64,000 nucleotides of DNA from Brachybacterium massiliense (GCF_900184245.1 NZ_FXXB01000007.1:644876-708875); one strand, 5' to 3'; shown: positions 31,188 through 39,050, counted from the first letter of the stretch. Notes: generated from the letters alone by a model not told the origin. Translations and numbers: made by a program.

Positions 31188-32435
31188 ATGGCAGCGAAAA
31201 AGCCGAGACCGAGACGGCAGTACGGCACCGGCAGCGTCTCCCAGCGAGCAGACGGGAAGTGGGTCGGCCGCTTCGACGCGGGGTACACGCGCACCGGCAA
31301 CCGCCGCCGCAAGACCGTCGTCGCCACCACCGAGGCCGAGTGCAAGCGGCGACTCAAGAAGGCGATCCAGGCCCACGAAGACGGCACCGGGGACCTCGAC
31401 ACCCGCACCACCGTCAAGGCATGGTGCGACGAGTGGCTCCCCCGCGAGCAGAAGAACCTCCGCCCCGCGTCCTTCACCGCGACCCGCTCCGCCGTCACGC
31501 AGTGGATCGTCCCCGCGATCGGACACCGGAAGTTCTCCGAGCTCACTGCCGCCGACGTGCGCAAGATCCACAAGGCGATGCGCGACGCGGGCCGCGCACC
31601 CTCAAGCATCACCCGCACCCACGCCGTCACGATGAAGCTGCTTAAGGACGCCCGCCGCGAAGGGCACCCCGTGACCGCGGCCGCCACCGACGTGCCGCCA
31701 CCGTCCGCCGGGCTCACCGACCGGGCCGCGATCCCCGTCGAGGACGCCCTCAAGATCCTCGGCTGGGCCACCGAACACCGCGGCGACAAGACCCGCTGGG
31801 CCGCCGCGCTCCTGCAGGGCATGCGACAGGCCGAGTGCCTGGGCCTCACGTGGGCCGCGGTGGACCTCGAAGCGGGCACGGCTGACATTTCTTGGCAGCG
31901 GATGCCGCTCACGTGGCAGCACGGATGCGGCGATGATCCGTGCCGGAAGAAGCGCGGCGCGGACTGCCATGCCCGGCACTTCATCTACCCCGACGACTAC
32001 GAAGTCGTCCACATGCACGATCGCGTGCACTGGGCTCGCCCGAAGTCCACCGCCGGCCACCGCATCATCCCGCTGGTGCCATGGATGGTCGGGGCGCTCG
32101 AGGAGTGGCGGAAGGTCGCGCCATCATCCCCGCACGATCTGGTGTGGCCGCGCCCGGACGGCCTGTCGCGCGACGCGGCGGAAGACCTTGCGGACTGGAA
32201 GATGATCGTCGCGGCATCGGACGTGGCTCACCCTGCCGGACGCCCGTACGTGCTGCACGAGGCCCGCCACACCACCGCCACGCTCCTGCACGAGGCGGGC
32301 ATCGACTCCGAGGTGATCCGCATGATCGTCGGCCACTCCTCCATGGCATCAACTCGCGGCTACCTCCACCTGAGCGACAAGCGCGCACGGCAGGCGCTCG
32401 AGCAGATCGCGATCCAGCTGCAGCTCACCGCCTGA
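31188..32435 (+). CDS. int: Phage tyrosine integrase
   Basis: This 415-aa tyrosine recombinase catalyses integration at the adjacent attachment site. The N-terminus is an arm-binding domain (RQYGTGSVSQRADGKWVGRF), followed by a SAM-like core-binding domain and the catalytic domain. Catalytic residues are R213 (QGMRQAECLGL), H357-x-x-R360 (HEARH), H383 (VGHSS) and nucleophile Y392 (RGYLHL). An insert with C/H residues (about 245-265) lies inside the catalytic domain. No excisionase is adjacent; a winged-helix protein at 35595 is a candidate. Confidence 0.96.
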   Translation: MAAKKPRPRRQYGTGSVSQRADGKWVGRFDAGYTRTGNRRRKTVVATTEAECKRRLKKAIQAHEDGTGDLDTRTTVKAWCDEWLPREQKNLRPASFTATRSAVTQWIVPAIGHRKFSELTAADVRKIHKAMRDAGRAPSSITRTHAVTMKLLKDARREGHPVTAAATDVPPPSAGLTDRAAIPVEDALKILGWATEHRGDKTRWAAALLQGMRQAECLGLTWAAVDLEAGTADISWQRMPLTWQHGCGDDPCRKKRGADCHARHFIYPDDYEVVHMHDRVHWARPKSTAGHRIIPLVPWMVGALEEWRKVAPSSPHDLVWPRPDGLSRDAAEDLADWKMIVAASDVAHPAGRPYVLHEARHTTATLLHEAGIDSEVIRMIVGHSSMASTRGYLHLSDKRARQALEQIAIQLQLTA

Positions 32436-32444
32436 CCCCGCAGT

Positions 32445-32486
32445 AAAGCCCCCGAAGTCAGAAACTAACTGGTTTCGGGGGCTTTT
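32445..32486. terminator. Bidirectional terminator between int and immunity operon
   Basis: AAAGCCCCCGAA and TTCGGGGGCTTT form a perfect 12-bp stem with T-rich flanks on both sides. It ends transcription of the convergent integrase and repressor/peptidase genes. Confidence 0.9.
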
Positions 32487-32488
32487 CA

Positions 32489-32836
32489 TCATGCCATGAG
32501 CGTGGATCGGTACCCGTGGATCACGTCGGTGAGGACGCCAAGTGCCCTGGCTATCGCGCCGGCCGCGTGATGCTCCCGTTCGGCCTCTGCATACTCGGCG
32601 GCATCGATGAGCATCGCGCCCGCGAACCGCCACGCTCGGCGCTCTGCCGCTAGGTCGGAGCACCAGTCAGCGTTCCACCAGTGCCCGAGCTCGTGCGCGA
32701 TCACGGACACGGTGCGCCGCTCCGTCATCCCGTAGCGGACAGAGATGATCTGCACGCCCTCGTGCCAACGCGCCTCATTCGGGAGGTCCGATACCCAGAC
32801 GATCGCGATGCCCTGGCTCTCGGCATAGTCACACAG
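32489..32836 (-). CDS. ImmA/IrrE-like metallopeptidase domain, no standard start codon
   Basis: The frame encodes an ImmA/IrrE (DUF955)-type zinc peptidase with HELGH in SVIAHELGHWWN and a downstream helix AAERRAWRFAGAML that should supply the third ligand. Such enzymes cleave phage repressors to trigger induction. Family-like sequence begins at CDYAESQGI, right at the repressor stop, but there is no ATG, GTG or TTG there; the nearest candidate is CTG at 32836. The frame is +1 relative to the repressor, and the repressor ends GTG TGA C. A CTG start, +1 frameshift fusion, or decay are all possible. Confidence 0.6.
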   Translation of the reverse strand: MCDYAESQGIAIVWVSDLPNEARWHEGVQIISVRYGMTERRTVSVIAHELGHWWNADWCSDLAAERRAWRFAGAMLIDAAEYAEAEREHHAAGAIARALGVLTDVIHGYRSTLMA

Positions 32837-33491
32837 GCTCGTCGTCGTCGGACGTGTCCTCGGGGTCCACAGCCGCGAACGGCTCGCGGGATAGATCGAC
32901 CTGCTCTGCACGCCTGTATAACTCCTCCCGCTCGTCATGAGAGACATTGCCGCGCAGGACTGACAGACGAGCGTTCGGAGCCGACGATGGTCGCGACAGG
33001 CTGTCAACGCGGGCCAGCAGCGCGGTCCGCTCCTCCTCCAGCTGTTGGATCCGCTTCTGCTGTTCCCTGTAGCGCCCCGCCAGCTCAGTGATGAGGTCAG
33101 CAGTGGACTGCTCGTAGATCGGGCGCTCAGCAATCCACGCGGCGTGCGACGCCTCCATATCCTCGTCACTCGGGGGTAGAGCGTCGCGCATGGGGTCCGC
33201 TGTGAAGTCCATGAAGCTCGGCACCCGGCCGCCCTCAGGATCGATGTCTTCGTAGAGCTCGGCGTCGCCCGAGAGGAGCTTGGCCGCGAACCCCTCGGGC
33301 CACCTGAGGCCCCGGTCGATCTTGCGGAGCGTTGCGCCGTTGGGCTTCTTACCGTTGCCGTTCTCGAGGCCGCGGATGGTGACGTCGCTGGGGCCGCCGC
33401 GGGTGGCGATCTCGTCTTGAGTCAGGTTGGTGATGTCTCGGTATAGGCGGATCGCTCTGCCGAGGCGCTCTAGGTCTGGTCCGGTTGTCAT
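32829..33491 (-). CDS. Phage repressor (XRE-type HTH)
   Basis: This 220-aa protein has an N-terminal XRE helix-turn-helix (LGRAIRLYRDITNLTQDEIA, then SDVTIRGLENGNGKKP), a middle part without clear catalytic residues and a C-terminal coiled-coil stretch (YREQQKRIQQLEEERTALLARV) for oligomerisation. No LexA-type Ser/Lys protease is evident, so induction may rely on the adjacent ImmA-like peptidase or the antirepressor. ATG 33491 is chosen for its GGGAGGA ribosome site; the longer frame to 33569 crosses the operators. Confidence 0.85.
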   Translation of the reverse strand: MTTGPDLERLGRAIRLYRDITNLTQDEIATRGGPSDVTIRGLENGNGKKPNGATLRKIDRGLRWPEGFAAKLLSGDAELYEDIDPEGGRVPSFMDFTADPMRDALPPSDEDMEASHAAWIAERPIYEQSTADLITELAGRYREQQKRIQQLEEERTALLARVDSLSRPSSAPNARLSVLRGNVSHDEREELYRRAEQVDLSREPFAAVDPEDTSDDDEPV

Positions 33492-33514
33492 GGCTCTATC
33501 CTCCCCAACACTTT

Positions 33515-33646
33515 TGGCAAACATCGAAGTGGTTGGGCAAACATGCCACCCAGGGGGTGACCTGCACAAGTGCTCACACGGATGTAGTTCAGCTGGTCAC
33601 CCGAGTTTTCCGACACTCCGGGGGCTTGCGCCTGGGATGTTTGCCC
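33515..33646. promoter_or_regulatory. Immunity operators: three GGGCAAACAT-type half-sites
   Basis: The repressor/HTH divergent gap holds TGGCAAACAT (33515-33524), GGGCAAACAT (33535-33544) and the inverted ATGTTTGCCC (33637-33646). The third lies within the spacer of a TTGCGC-N17-TAGTCT promoter (33626-33654) whose predicted start coincides with the ATG at 33662, so that gene may be leaderless. The first lies at the -35 region of the repressor gene. This arrangement suits mutually exclusive repressor/Cro-like control. Confidence 0.7.
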
Positions 33647-33661
33647 TCTAGTCTCTCTGTC

Positions 33662-33958
33662 ATGGCAACGAACCGAGCACTCCGGGAGCGCTACGAGGCA
33701 AAGCGGCCCGAGCGAACCGAACCTCACATCCCCCTCTCCGCCCTCCGCGCCGCCCTCGGGCTCACCGTCGAGACCGTCCTCGACCGCGTCGAGGAAGAGA
33801 CCGGCAAGCGCCCGTCCCGCGGCACCATCTCCGCGATCGAGAACGGGCACCGCGGCGCATCTGTCCAGATGCTCGCCGCCCTCGAGATCGCCTACGGACT
33901 TCCCGAGGGGTCGATCACCACCAACTACACCCCCCGCTCCTACAGCGACGCCGCCTGA
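33662..33958 (+). CDS. Cro-like HTH protein
   Basis: This 98-aa protein has an XRE-type HTH (IPLSALRAALGLTVETVLDRVEEETGKRPSRGTISAIENGHRG). It is the first gene of the rightward early operon, divergent from the repressor. ATG 33662 is preferred to the longer frame because the upstream part crosses the operators. By position it is a Cro-type early regulator. Confidence 0.8.
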   Translation: MATNRALRERYEAKRPERTEPHIPLSALRAALGLTVETVLDRVEEETGKRPSRGTISAIENGHRGASVQMLAALEIAYGLPEGSITTNYTPRSYSDAA

Positions 33959-34038
33959 GCGGCACACCCCCAGCAGCATCCAAGCCCGTAGCTTCCTGCG
34001 GCCCCCGCCACCGGCGGGTGATCTCGAAGGAGAACGTT

Positions 34039-34236
34039 ATGTCCCTATCCGAGGCTCAGGCGATCGTCGCCGCCGCGCTTCCCCACCTCAAGCGCCGCCC
34101 CCTCCGGGCCGCCGCGATCACCTATCTGAACTGGTGGAACGGCAGCTCAGAGAAGCTCCCCCACTCCGACCCCACAGGAGAGCGAGCCGTACGCCGGATC
34201 ATCGGCTACTTCGACACCGACACCACCACCGCATGA
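34039..34236 (+). CDS. Small early phage protein, unknown function
   Basis: A 65-aa basic/helical protein with no recognised family. AAGGAG lies 6 nt before ATG 34039. A GC-rich hairpin (CCCGCCACCGGCGGG) is just upstream, and another follows the stop. Confidence 0.65.
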   Translation: MSLSEAQAIVAAALPHLKRRPLRAAAITYLNWWNGSSEKLPHSDPTGERAVRRIIGYFDTDTTTA

Positions 34237-34239
34237 ATC

Positions 34240-34270
34240 GACCCCCGCCGACTGCCATCGGACGGGGGTC
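34240..34270 (+). terminator. Intercistronic hairpin before the antirepressor
   Basis: GACCCCCG and CGGGGGTC form an 8-bp stem directly after the preceding stop. The antirepressor starts 43 nt downstream. It may be an attenuator or RNA-processing element. Confidence 0.5.
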
Positions 34271-34313
34271 ACAGAGCATCCGCTCCAACAACACACACCA
34301 GGAAGGCTATCCC

Positions 34314-35105
34314 ATGGACCTCGTCCAGATCCCGTTTCACAACCAGCACATCACCGCCGCGCTCGTCGACGAAAAGCCACACGTCGCCCTCCGTCCGCTC
34401 TGCGAGTCCATCGGCCTCGACTATTCGGGGCAACGTCAGCGACTCGAGCGCACCTCCTGGGCAACCGTGGGCGTCATACCCACGGTTGGTGCGGATGGGC
34501 GGTCCCGCGACATGGTGATGATCGACCGCCGCACCTTCACGATGTGGCTCGCCACGATCGACACCAGCCGACTCAAGAGCGAGCAGACGCGCCACCTCGT
34601 CGAGGAATATCAGCGTGAAGCTGCCGACGCGCTCGACGCCTACTTCAACAACGGCGGCGCTATCAACCCTCGCGCGACCGAGCATCAGATCAATTCCCTG
34701 ATCTACCAGTCCCGCGCCCAGCTTGAACTCTGCCAGGCCGCGAAGGGCCTCATCCACCCTGACCACCTCGAAGCGAAGGCCCGCGTCGTCCTCGCCCGCG
34801 GCCTCGGCGAGCATGCCCAGCTCGACCCGTCCCGCGCGCCGCTCTACACGCAGGACTATCTCAAGCAGCGCGGCATCACCGGCAAGGCACTCTCCTCCAT
34901 GTCTGGAGTCTTCGGAAAGCGCGTCAAAGCTGAGTACGTCAAGAAGTACGGCACCGAGCCCGAGAAGTACCCGCTCAACGTCAAGAACGGACAGACCCGC
35001 AACGTGCTCGCCTACACCGAAGCTGACCGCGCGCTGATGGACCAGGTCTGGGAAGCGCACTACGGAGAGACCGACTCATCCGTCCCCATGCTCGACGTCG
35101 CCTGA
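34314..35105 (+). CDS. Phage antirepressor (P22_AR_N domain)
   Basis: This 263-aa protein has the P22 antirepressor N-terminal domain at residues 1-110 (QIPFHNQHITAAL ... RPLCESIGLDYSGQRQRLER ... DRRTFTMWLATID), then a C-terminal region (KQRGITGKALSSMSGVFGKRVKAEYVKKYG) resembling a DNA-binding or partner-binding domain. Such proteins inactivate phage repressors. AGGAAGG precedes ATG 34314. With the ImmA-like domain, this would be a second route to induction. Confidence 0.85.
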   Translation: MDLVQIPFHNQHITAALVDEKPHVALRPLCESIGLDYSGQRQRLERTSWATVGVIPTVGADGRSRDMVMIDRRTFTMWLATIDTSRLKSEQTRHLVEEYQREAADALDAYFNNGGAINPRATEHQINSLIYQSRAQLELCQAAKGLIHPDHLEAKARVVLARGLGEHAQLDPSRAPLYTQDYLKQRGITGKALSSMSGVFGKRVKAEYVKKYGTEPEKYPLNVKNGQTRNVLAYTEADRALMDQVWEAHYGETDSSVPMLDVA

Positions 35106-35114
35106 GGAGCCCCG

Positions 35115-35417
35115 ATGACTGACGACAAGGTCGCGTTCTCCTACGACGAGAACGGCAACATCTCCGGCACGTTGAACATCTCCGAGATTCAGCGCTACCA
35201 GCGCGAGGTCGCGAAGACGGTGGTCCTAAGCATCGGTGCCGAGGACTACATGAGCCAGATCCTCGCGCTCGGGCGCGGGCGAGACGAGATCGAGAAGTAC
35301 ATGGCGCTCGTCGGTGCCGTCTCGGACCTCGCCGACATCGTGGACAGCATGCTCGACCTGCTCGAAGCGCTAGGCGTCGAGAGCCGCACCAAGCTCCAAG
35401 AGATCTACACCGACTGA
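35115..35417 (+). CDS. Small phage protein, unknown function
   Basis: A 100-aa acidic, helical protein (SEIQRYQREVAKTVVLSIGAEDYMSQIL) with no recognised motif. It is 9 nt after the antirepressor and ends before a strong hairpin, so the two may form one unit. Confidence 0.75.
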   Translation: MTDDKVAFSYDENGNISGTLNISEIQRYQREVAKTVVLSIGAEDYMSQILALGRGRDEIEKYMALVGAVSDLADIVDSMLDLLEALGVESRTKLQEIYTD

Positions 35418-35431
35418 CCCCCACCCGTCTC

Positions 35432-35462
35432 GGCCCTCGCCTCCATCCCGGAGGCGGGGGCC
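35432..35462 (+). terminator. Start-associated terminator-like hairpin (copy 1)
   Basis: A 13-bp stem (GGCCCTCGCCTCC with GGAGGCGGGGGCC, one T-G wobble), ATCCC loop, then TTTCTCATGCCC and AGGAGG before the next GTG. First of a family of similar elements in this prophage. Confidence 0.8.
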
Positions 35463-35485
35463 TTTCTCATGCCCAGGAGGCACCC

Positions 35486-35602
35486 GTGAGAACCCTGCCC
35501 GAGTCCACCACGTCGCTCGCCCGCGACATCGCCAACAGCGCCTACGAGGACGTCATCGGCGCCCGCCCTGCCCGCCACCGGAAGGAGAACACCCGTGGCT
35601 GA
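35486..35602 (+). CDS. Very small phage ORF (38 aa)
   Basis: A GTG start with AGGAGG 5 nt upstream encodes a 38-aa Arg-rich peptide that overlaps the next gene by 8 nt. The ribosome site for the next gene lies inside it, so it may serve translational coupling. No family recognised. Confidence 0.5.
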   Translation: MRTLPESTTSLARDIANSAYEDVIGARPARHRKENTRG

Positions 35603-35783
35603 CCCGATCGCGATCCAACTGAAGGACGCCCCCGAGTACGTCCCGTTCAGCGAGGACTACCTACGGAAGGCCGTGAAGCGAACCCAGGGGAACGTCCTCC
35701 GCGCCCGCTTCGCGGCCCGCAAGTACGTCGTGACCCTCACGGACCTCGCTGACTGGGTCCAGAAGGAAGGGGAAGAGGCATGA
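35595..35783 (+). CDS. Winged-helix/excisionase-like DNA-binding protein
   Basis: This 62-aa protein resembles small MerR-type/Xis-like wings: an N-terminal helix pair (APEYVPFSEDYLRKAVKRT) and a wing ending RKYVVTLTDLADWVQKEGE. It could be the excisionase, given that none lies beside int. GTG start with AAGGAG upstream. Confidence 0.55.
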   Translation: MADPIAIQLKDAPEYVPFSEDYLRKAVKRTQGNVLRARFAARKYVVTLTDLADWVQKEGEEA

Positions 35784-35971
35784 CCGAGCAGAGGCCGATC
35801 CCGCTCCCGTCTCCGCGGACCCCGGTGTCTGGGCTGGCTAAGCATGACGCGGAGATGCGCCGCCGCATCATGGCGGACCTCCTCCCCCACTCGCACGGCG
35901 CGATCACGACGACGGAGGAGCTGCTCGAGGTCGCGGCCTGGGTCGAGCACGGCGACGAGGGGGACGAATGA
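35780..35971 (+). CDS. Small phage protein, unknown function
   Basis: A 63-aa protein with ATGA overlap to both neighbours. It has a Pro-rich N-terminus and acidic C-terminus, and no recognised family. Confidence 0.7.
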   Translation: MTEQRPIPLPSPRTPVSGLAKHDAEMRRRIMADLLPHSHGAITTTEELLEVAAWVEHGDEGDE

Positions 35972-36087
35972 GCATCTTCATCGCCACTCTGGACGCGCTC
36001 TCGAATGTGGCCGGCCTGGCCGTGGTGCTCGGCGCTACCGGGTTCTGCACCGTCATCCTCCCGAGTGCTTGGGGGCGGGATGGCTGA
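35968..36087 (+). CDS. Small single-pass membrane protein (39 aa)
   Basis: An ATG in ATGA overlap encodes 39 aa with one hydrophobic helix (NVAGLAVVLGATGFCTVIL). Its stop lies inside the next gene's start region. Too short for family assignment; tight overlaps on both sides support it. Confidence 0.55.
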   Translation: MSIFIATLDALSNVAGLAVVLGATGFCTVILPSAWGRDG

Positions 36088-36310
36088 CGACATGCTCTCC
36101 GCGCTGATGGACGCGATCGATCGCCGCGCCGCCGAGGACACCACATCTCTCGATGAGGCACGACAGGCCCGGTCCGCCCGCACACCCGACATGAACAACC
36201 CGCTTGCCCCCGTCTACCAACGCCCCCAACGGCGCACCATGCGCCCGTACCGGGACCCGGTCGGTGAGCAGGCGGTTGGCAACATCCGCAAGAAGGAGAA
36301 GAGGCAATGA
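36080..36310 (+). CDS. Small phage protein, unknown function
   Basis: A 76-aa charged protein (MADDMLSALMDAIDRRAAED...). ATG 36080 is preferred over the longer frame because it follows GGGGGCGGG and fits the overlapping operon. Arg-rich C-terminus. Confidence 0.7.
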   Translation: MADDMLSALMDAIDRRAAEDTTSLDEARQARSARTPDMNNPLAPVYQRPQRRTMRPYRDPVGEQAVGNIRKKEKRQ

Positions 36311-36546
36311 ACGACCTGTTCAACATCGCTATGGCCTGGATTCAGGATCAGGGCCTGCCCGAACCGGAGGGACTCAAGTTGATCGATGCCGGGGCGCTGC
36401 ACCGGATCGAGCTGAACTACCTCCGCCCCGTGGAGGCCCTGCCGGACCTCGGCTGGGTGCCGTCTCAGCATGGTCCGCATGCTTTTGCGGAGCTGGCGGT
36501 CGGTGACGTGCAGGTGTCTGTGTACGCGGAGCGGGTGGCGGCATGA
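36307..36546 (+). CDS. Small phage protein, unknown function
   Basis: A 79-aa protein starting in ATGA overlap and ending in overlap with the Rad52-like gene. No motif recognised; contains Trp-rich N-terminal helix (FNIAMAWIQDQGL). Confidence 0.7.
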   Translation: MNDLFNIAMAWIQDQGLPEPEGLKLIDAGALHRIELNYLRPVEALPDLGWVPSQHGPHAFAELAVGDVQVSVYAERVAA

Positions 36547-37301
36547 CGCTCACCCCCGCCCAGATCGACCAGCTTCTCAAGCCGGTCAACGCGACCCGCG
36601 TCCGCCAGCGGGACGGGAACTCCTACATGGAGGCCCACGACATCAAGGCCCACCTGACCCGCGTGTTCGGGTTCGGGAACTACGACTCCGAGGTGTTCCA
36701 GCTCGACCTGATGTACGAGCGGCCCGGCAAGTCCCGCTCCGGCGCGGACGCCGTGTCCGTCGGCTACCGGGCCGGGGTCCGCCTCACCATCCGAACCCCC
36801 GACGGGGCGTCGCTGGCGACGTTCACCGAGTACGCCGCCGCCGGGGCCACGAACTACCCGGTGAACAAGCTCGCCGACGCGCACGACATGGCGATGAAGT
36901 CCGCCGCGTCGTACGCGCTCAAGCGGTGCGCGATCCACCTCGGGGACCAGTTCGGGCTGTCGCTCTACAACAACGGGTCCACGGGCACGTTCGTCGGCGG
37001 GACGCTAGTCGGCGCGGAGAAGCCTGCCGCGCCGGACGACGTCGCGGTGACGGACGAGAAGGAGCCGACCCCGAACCCGGTCACGCCGGAGGAGCCCGCC
37101 GTCACGACGCCGGCGGACGTGGCACGGCAGGAGCTCCGGGCCGTGCTCGAGCGGGCGAATATCGCCCCGTCGTGGGCGGGTGAGCAGTTCCAGGCCCGGA
37201 CCGGCACGGACCTGAACACCACCACGGATGCCGCGGCTATCCGTGAACTGACCGGAACCATCCAGAAGAAGATCGAGGAGAAGAACCATGCTGCTGCGTG
37301 A
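36543..37301 (+). CDS. Rad52/22-type single-strand annealing recombinase
   Basis: This 252-aa protein has the Rad52 fold N-terminal block: VRQRDGNSYMEAHDIKAHLTRVFGFGNYDSEVFQL, then RLTIRTPDGASLATFTEYAAAGATNYP and DMAMKSAASYALKRCAIHLGDQFGLSLYN. Such phage proteins anneal complementary ssDNA for recombination and concatemer formation. A Pro/Glu linker leads to a C-terminal helical domain. The SSB, RusA-like resolvase and neighbours complete a recombination set. Confidence 0.88.
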   Translation: MTLTPAQIDQLLKPVNATRVRQRDGNSYMEAHDIKAHLTRVFGFGNYDSEVFQLDLMYERPGKSRSGADAVSVGYRAGVRLTIRTPDGASLATFTEYAAAGATNYPVNKLADAHDMAMKSAASYALKRCAIHLGDQFGLSLYNNGSTGTFVGGTLVGAEKPAAPDDVAVTDEKEPTPNPVTPEEPAVTTPADVARQELRAVLERANIAPSWAGEQFQARTGTDLNTTTDAAAIRELTGTIQKKIEEKNHAAA

Positions 37302-37809
37302 CATCAACCTGCGGTACGCCGCGCTCAAGCTGATCCGTGACGCTGTCGAGGATGCGATGAAGGCGGAGAAGGCCGAGCATCTCGAGGCGCTCGAGGCGTC
37401 GGCGGAGGACTCGGGCGCGAAGTCGTGGAACGTGACCTTGGGCGGGGAGAAGGTCGCTGCGGTGACTCTGGCCCAGCGGTCGGGGGGCCCGAAGATCCTC
37501 GACGAGGGCGCGCTCGCTGACCACATCGAGCACGACCATCCCGAGATGGTGGAGACGGTCAAGCGGCTCAAGCCGTGGGCGGCGAAGGAGATCCTCGCGT
37601 CGATCGTCGACGCGGACGACTCTGGCGGCATCACGTCGGACGGCGAGATCCTGCCGGGCATCGTGATCACCGAGCCGGGCGCCCCGTACCAGTCGCTCCG
37701 CTGGGATGCCAAGAGCGAGGGCAAGGACGTGGTCGCGGACGCGATCCGTTCGGGTGAGCTGCGGGACCTCCTCGCGGACACGGGCCTGCCGATGCTCGAG
37801 CAACGATGA
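37288..37809 (+). CDS. Phage protein following Rad52-like gene, unknown function
   Basis: A 173-aa acidic protein that overlaps the Rad52-like gene by 14 nt, implying coupled production. Its N-terminal helix is charged (AVEDAMKAEKAEHLEALEASAED) and the rest is alpha/beta. It sits where many phages carry an exonuclease partner, but no nuclease motif is visible. Confidence 0.75.
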   Translation: MLLRDINLRYAALKLIRDAVEDAMKAEKAEHLEALEASAEDSGAKSWNVTLGGEKVAAVTLAQRSGGPKILDEGALADHIEHDHPEMVETVKRLKPWAAKEILASIVDADDSGGITSDGEILPGIVITEPGAPYQSLRWDAKSEGKDVVADAIRSGELRDLLADTGLPMLEQR

Positions 37810-38150
37810 GCACGACGGACATCGTCCTGGAGCTGTCTCGGATCGGCAGGGAGCTGGATGCCCTGTCGACCGAGATCGCTCGCCTGGACGCCGCGTGCGT
37901 GGTCGCGTGGTCCGAGCACCGGAAGTCGTACGCCCGCGCGTACATCGGCGGCACCGGTTCGATCGAGGACCGCAAGCAGGCCGCGGTGCTCGAGGTGGAG
38001 GAGCTGCGGGTCGCGGCGGAGGCCGCGGACCAGGTCCATCGTGCCGCGCGTGAGCGGATCCGCGTTCTGCGGGACCGGCTTGAGATCGGCCGTTCGATCA
38101 GCGCGGCGCGCCGTTCCGAGTTCGCCGCCGAACCGGTAGGCCAGACGTGA
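37806..38150 (+). CDS. Coiled-coil phage protein, unknown function
   Basis: A 114-aa mostly helical protein with heptad-like stretches (IVLELSRIGRELDALSTEIARL ... VEELRVAAEAADQVHRAARERIRVLRDRL). It overlaps both neighbours by 4 nt. Confidence 0.75.
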   Translation: MSTTDIVLELSRIGRELDALSTEIARLDAACVVAWSEHRKSYARAYIGGTGSIEDRKQAAVLEVEELRVAAEAADQVHRAARERIRVLRDRLEIGRSISAARRSEFAAEPVGQT

Positions 38151-38482
38151 GCCTCAAGAGCGCCGCCCACTACCGGAATCAACGCGACCGGGTGTGGGCA
38201 CGCGACAAGGGACGCTGCGTCGTCTGCGGTGGGCCCGGCACCCAGGTCCACCACCGCCGCGGCCGAGGCGGGCCCGACCCGCACTCGATGGAGAACCTGC
38301 TCCTCGTAGACGACGAATGTCACCGCCGGATCCACGGCAACCCCGCCTGGTCCTACGAGAACGGGTACATGGTCCGCCGGCACGGGGTCATCCCCCCGGA
38401 CCGGGTGCCCGTCCTCATCAACACCTTGCCCGTCTGGCTCACGCCGGACGGGCTTTCTCATCCTCAGAAGGAGACCGCATGA
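38147..38482 (+). CDS. HNH endonuclease domain protein
   Basis: This 111-aa protein has a compact HNH fold: CVVCGG, the first His pair in VHHRRGRGG, the Asn in MENLLLVDDECH and RRIHGNP. Early-region phage HNH proteins act in DNA processing or recombination. The C-terminus is overlapped by a hairpin of the start-associated family. Confidence 0.85.
   Translation: MSLKSAAHYRNQRDRVWARDKGRCVVCGGPGTQVHHRRGRGGPDPHSMENLLLVDDECHRRIHGNPAWSYENGYMVRRHGVIPPDRVPVLINTLPVWLTPDGLSHPQKETA
38428..38453 (+). terminator. Start-associated hairpin (copy 2), inside the HNH 3' end
   Basis: GCCCGTC pairs with GACGGGC, extended by a T-G wobble and GG/CC, then TTTCTCATCCTCAGAAGGAG leads into the NrdH-like start at 38479. 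Being in coding sequence, it keeps the same tail as the intergenic copies. Confidence 0.65.
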
Positions 38483-38724
38483 CCCAGCCGCACGCCGTGG
38501 CCGTGTACACGCAACCGAACTGCCAGCAGTGCATCGCCACGAAGCGCCGCCTCGACAAGAACGGCACCGCCTACACCCTCGTCGACATCACCGAGGACCC
38601 GGGCGCGTACGACTACGTGATCGGCCTCGGGCACAAGCAGGCCCCGATCGTCGTCACAGACGCGGGGGTTCATTGGTCCGGCTACCGCATGGACCTCATC
38701 GACGCACTCAAGGAGACCGCCTGA
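38479..38724 (+). CDS. Phage NrdH-like redoxin
   Basis: This 81-aa thioredoxin-fold protein has C15-Q-Q-C18 and the NrdH block APIVVTDAGVHWSGYRMDLI. It likely donates electrons to a class Ib ribonucleotide reductase; the host enzyme is encoded 18 kb to the left, and no reductase is seen in the visible prophage. It is not a close copy of host NrdH, so it is phage-derived. AAGGAGACC precedes the ATG. Confidence 0.9.
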   Translation: MTQPHAVAVYTQPNCQQCIATKRRLDKNGTAYTLVDITEDPGAYDYVIGLGHKQAPIVVTDAGVHWSGYRMDLIDALKETA

Positions 38725-39047
38725 TGGCCACGTTCCGCACGCGCAACGGCCAACCCGTCAAGTACGCGTACGAGTACCAGATCACCCGCAGTGACCACCC
38801 GAAGGTCCCCGTCGGCAGGCTGCTCTACGACCACGGTCGCGAGCTCCTCAAGACGTGGAACTTCTTCGAGGAGGAGACCGGGAAGGTGCTCTCCCTCGTC
38901 GGCCCCCGGTCCCGCCGCATCTGCTCGACGTGCGCCGCCGACTACCGCGTGTTCGCGCCGCACGGCCACCCCGGAGAGCACTCCGAGGACGTGCAGCGCC
39001 TGACCTTCCCCCACCCCGACGCCACCCCCACCACCAAGGAGTCCTGA
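38724..39047 (+). CDS. Phage protein with CXXC, unknown function
   Basis: A 107-aa protein starting in TGATG overlap with the redoxin gene. It has one CSTC motif and conserved-looking aromatic stretches (YAYEYQITRSDHP). No family assigned. Confidence 0.7.
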   Translation: MATFRTRNGQPVKYAYEYQITRSDHPKVPVGRLLYDHGRELLKTWNFFEEETGKVLSLVGPRSRRICSTCAADYRVFAPHGHPGEHSEDVQRLTFPHPDATPTTKES

Positions 39048-39050
39048 CCC

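Noticed and set aside
33492..33569. N-terminal extension of the repressor to 33569
   Set aside because: It crosses the operator sites and lacks a family-like sequence; the ATG at 33491 has a clear ribosome site.
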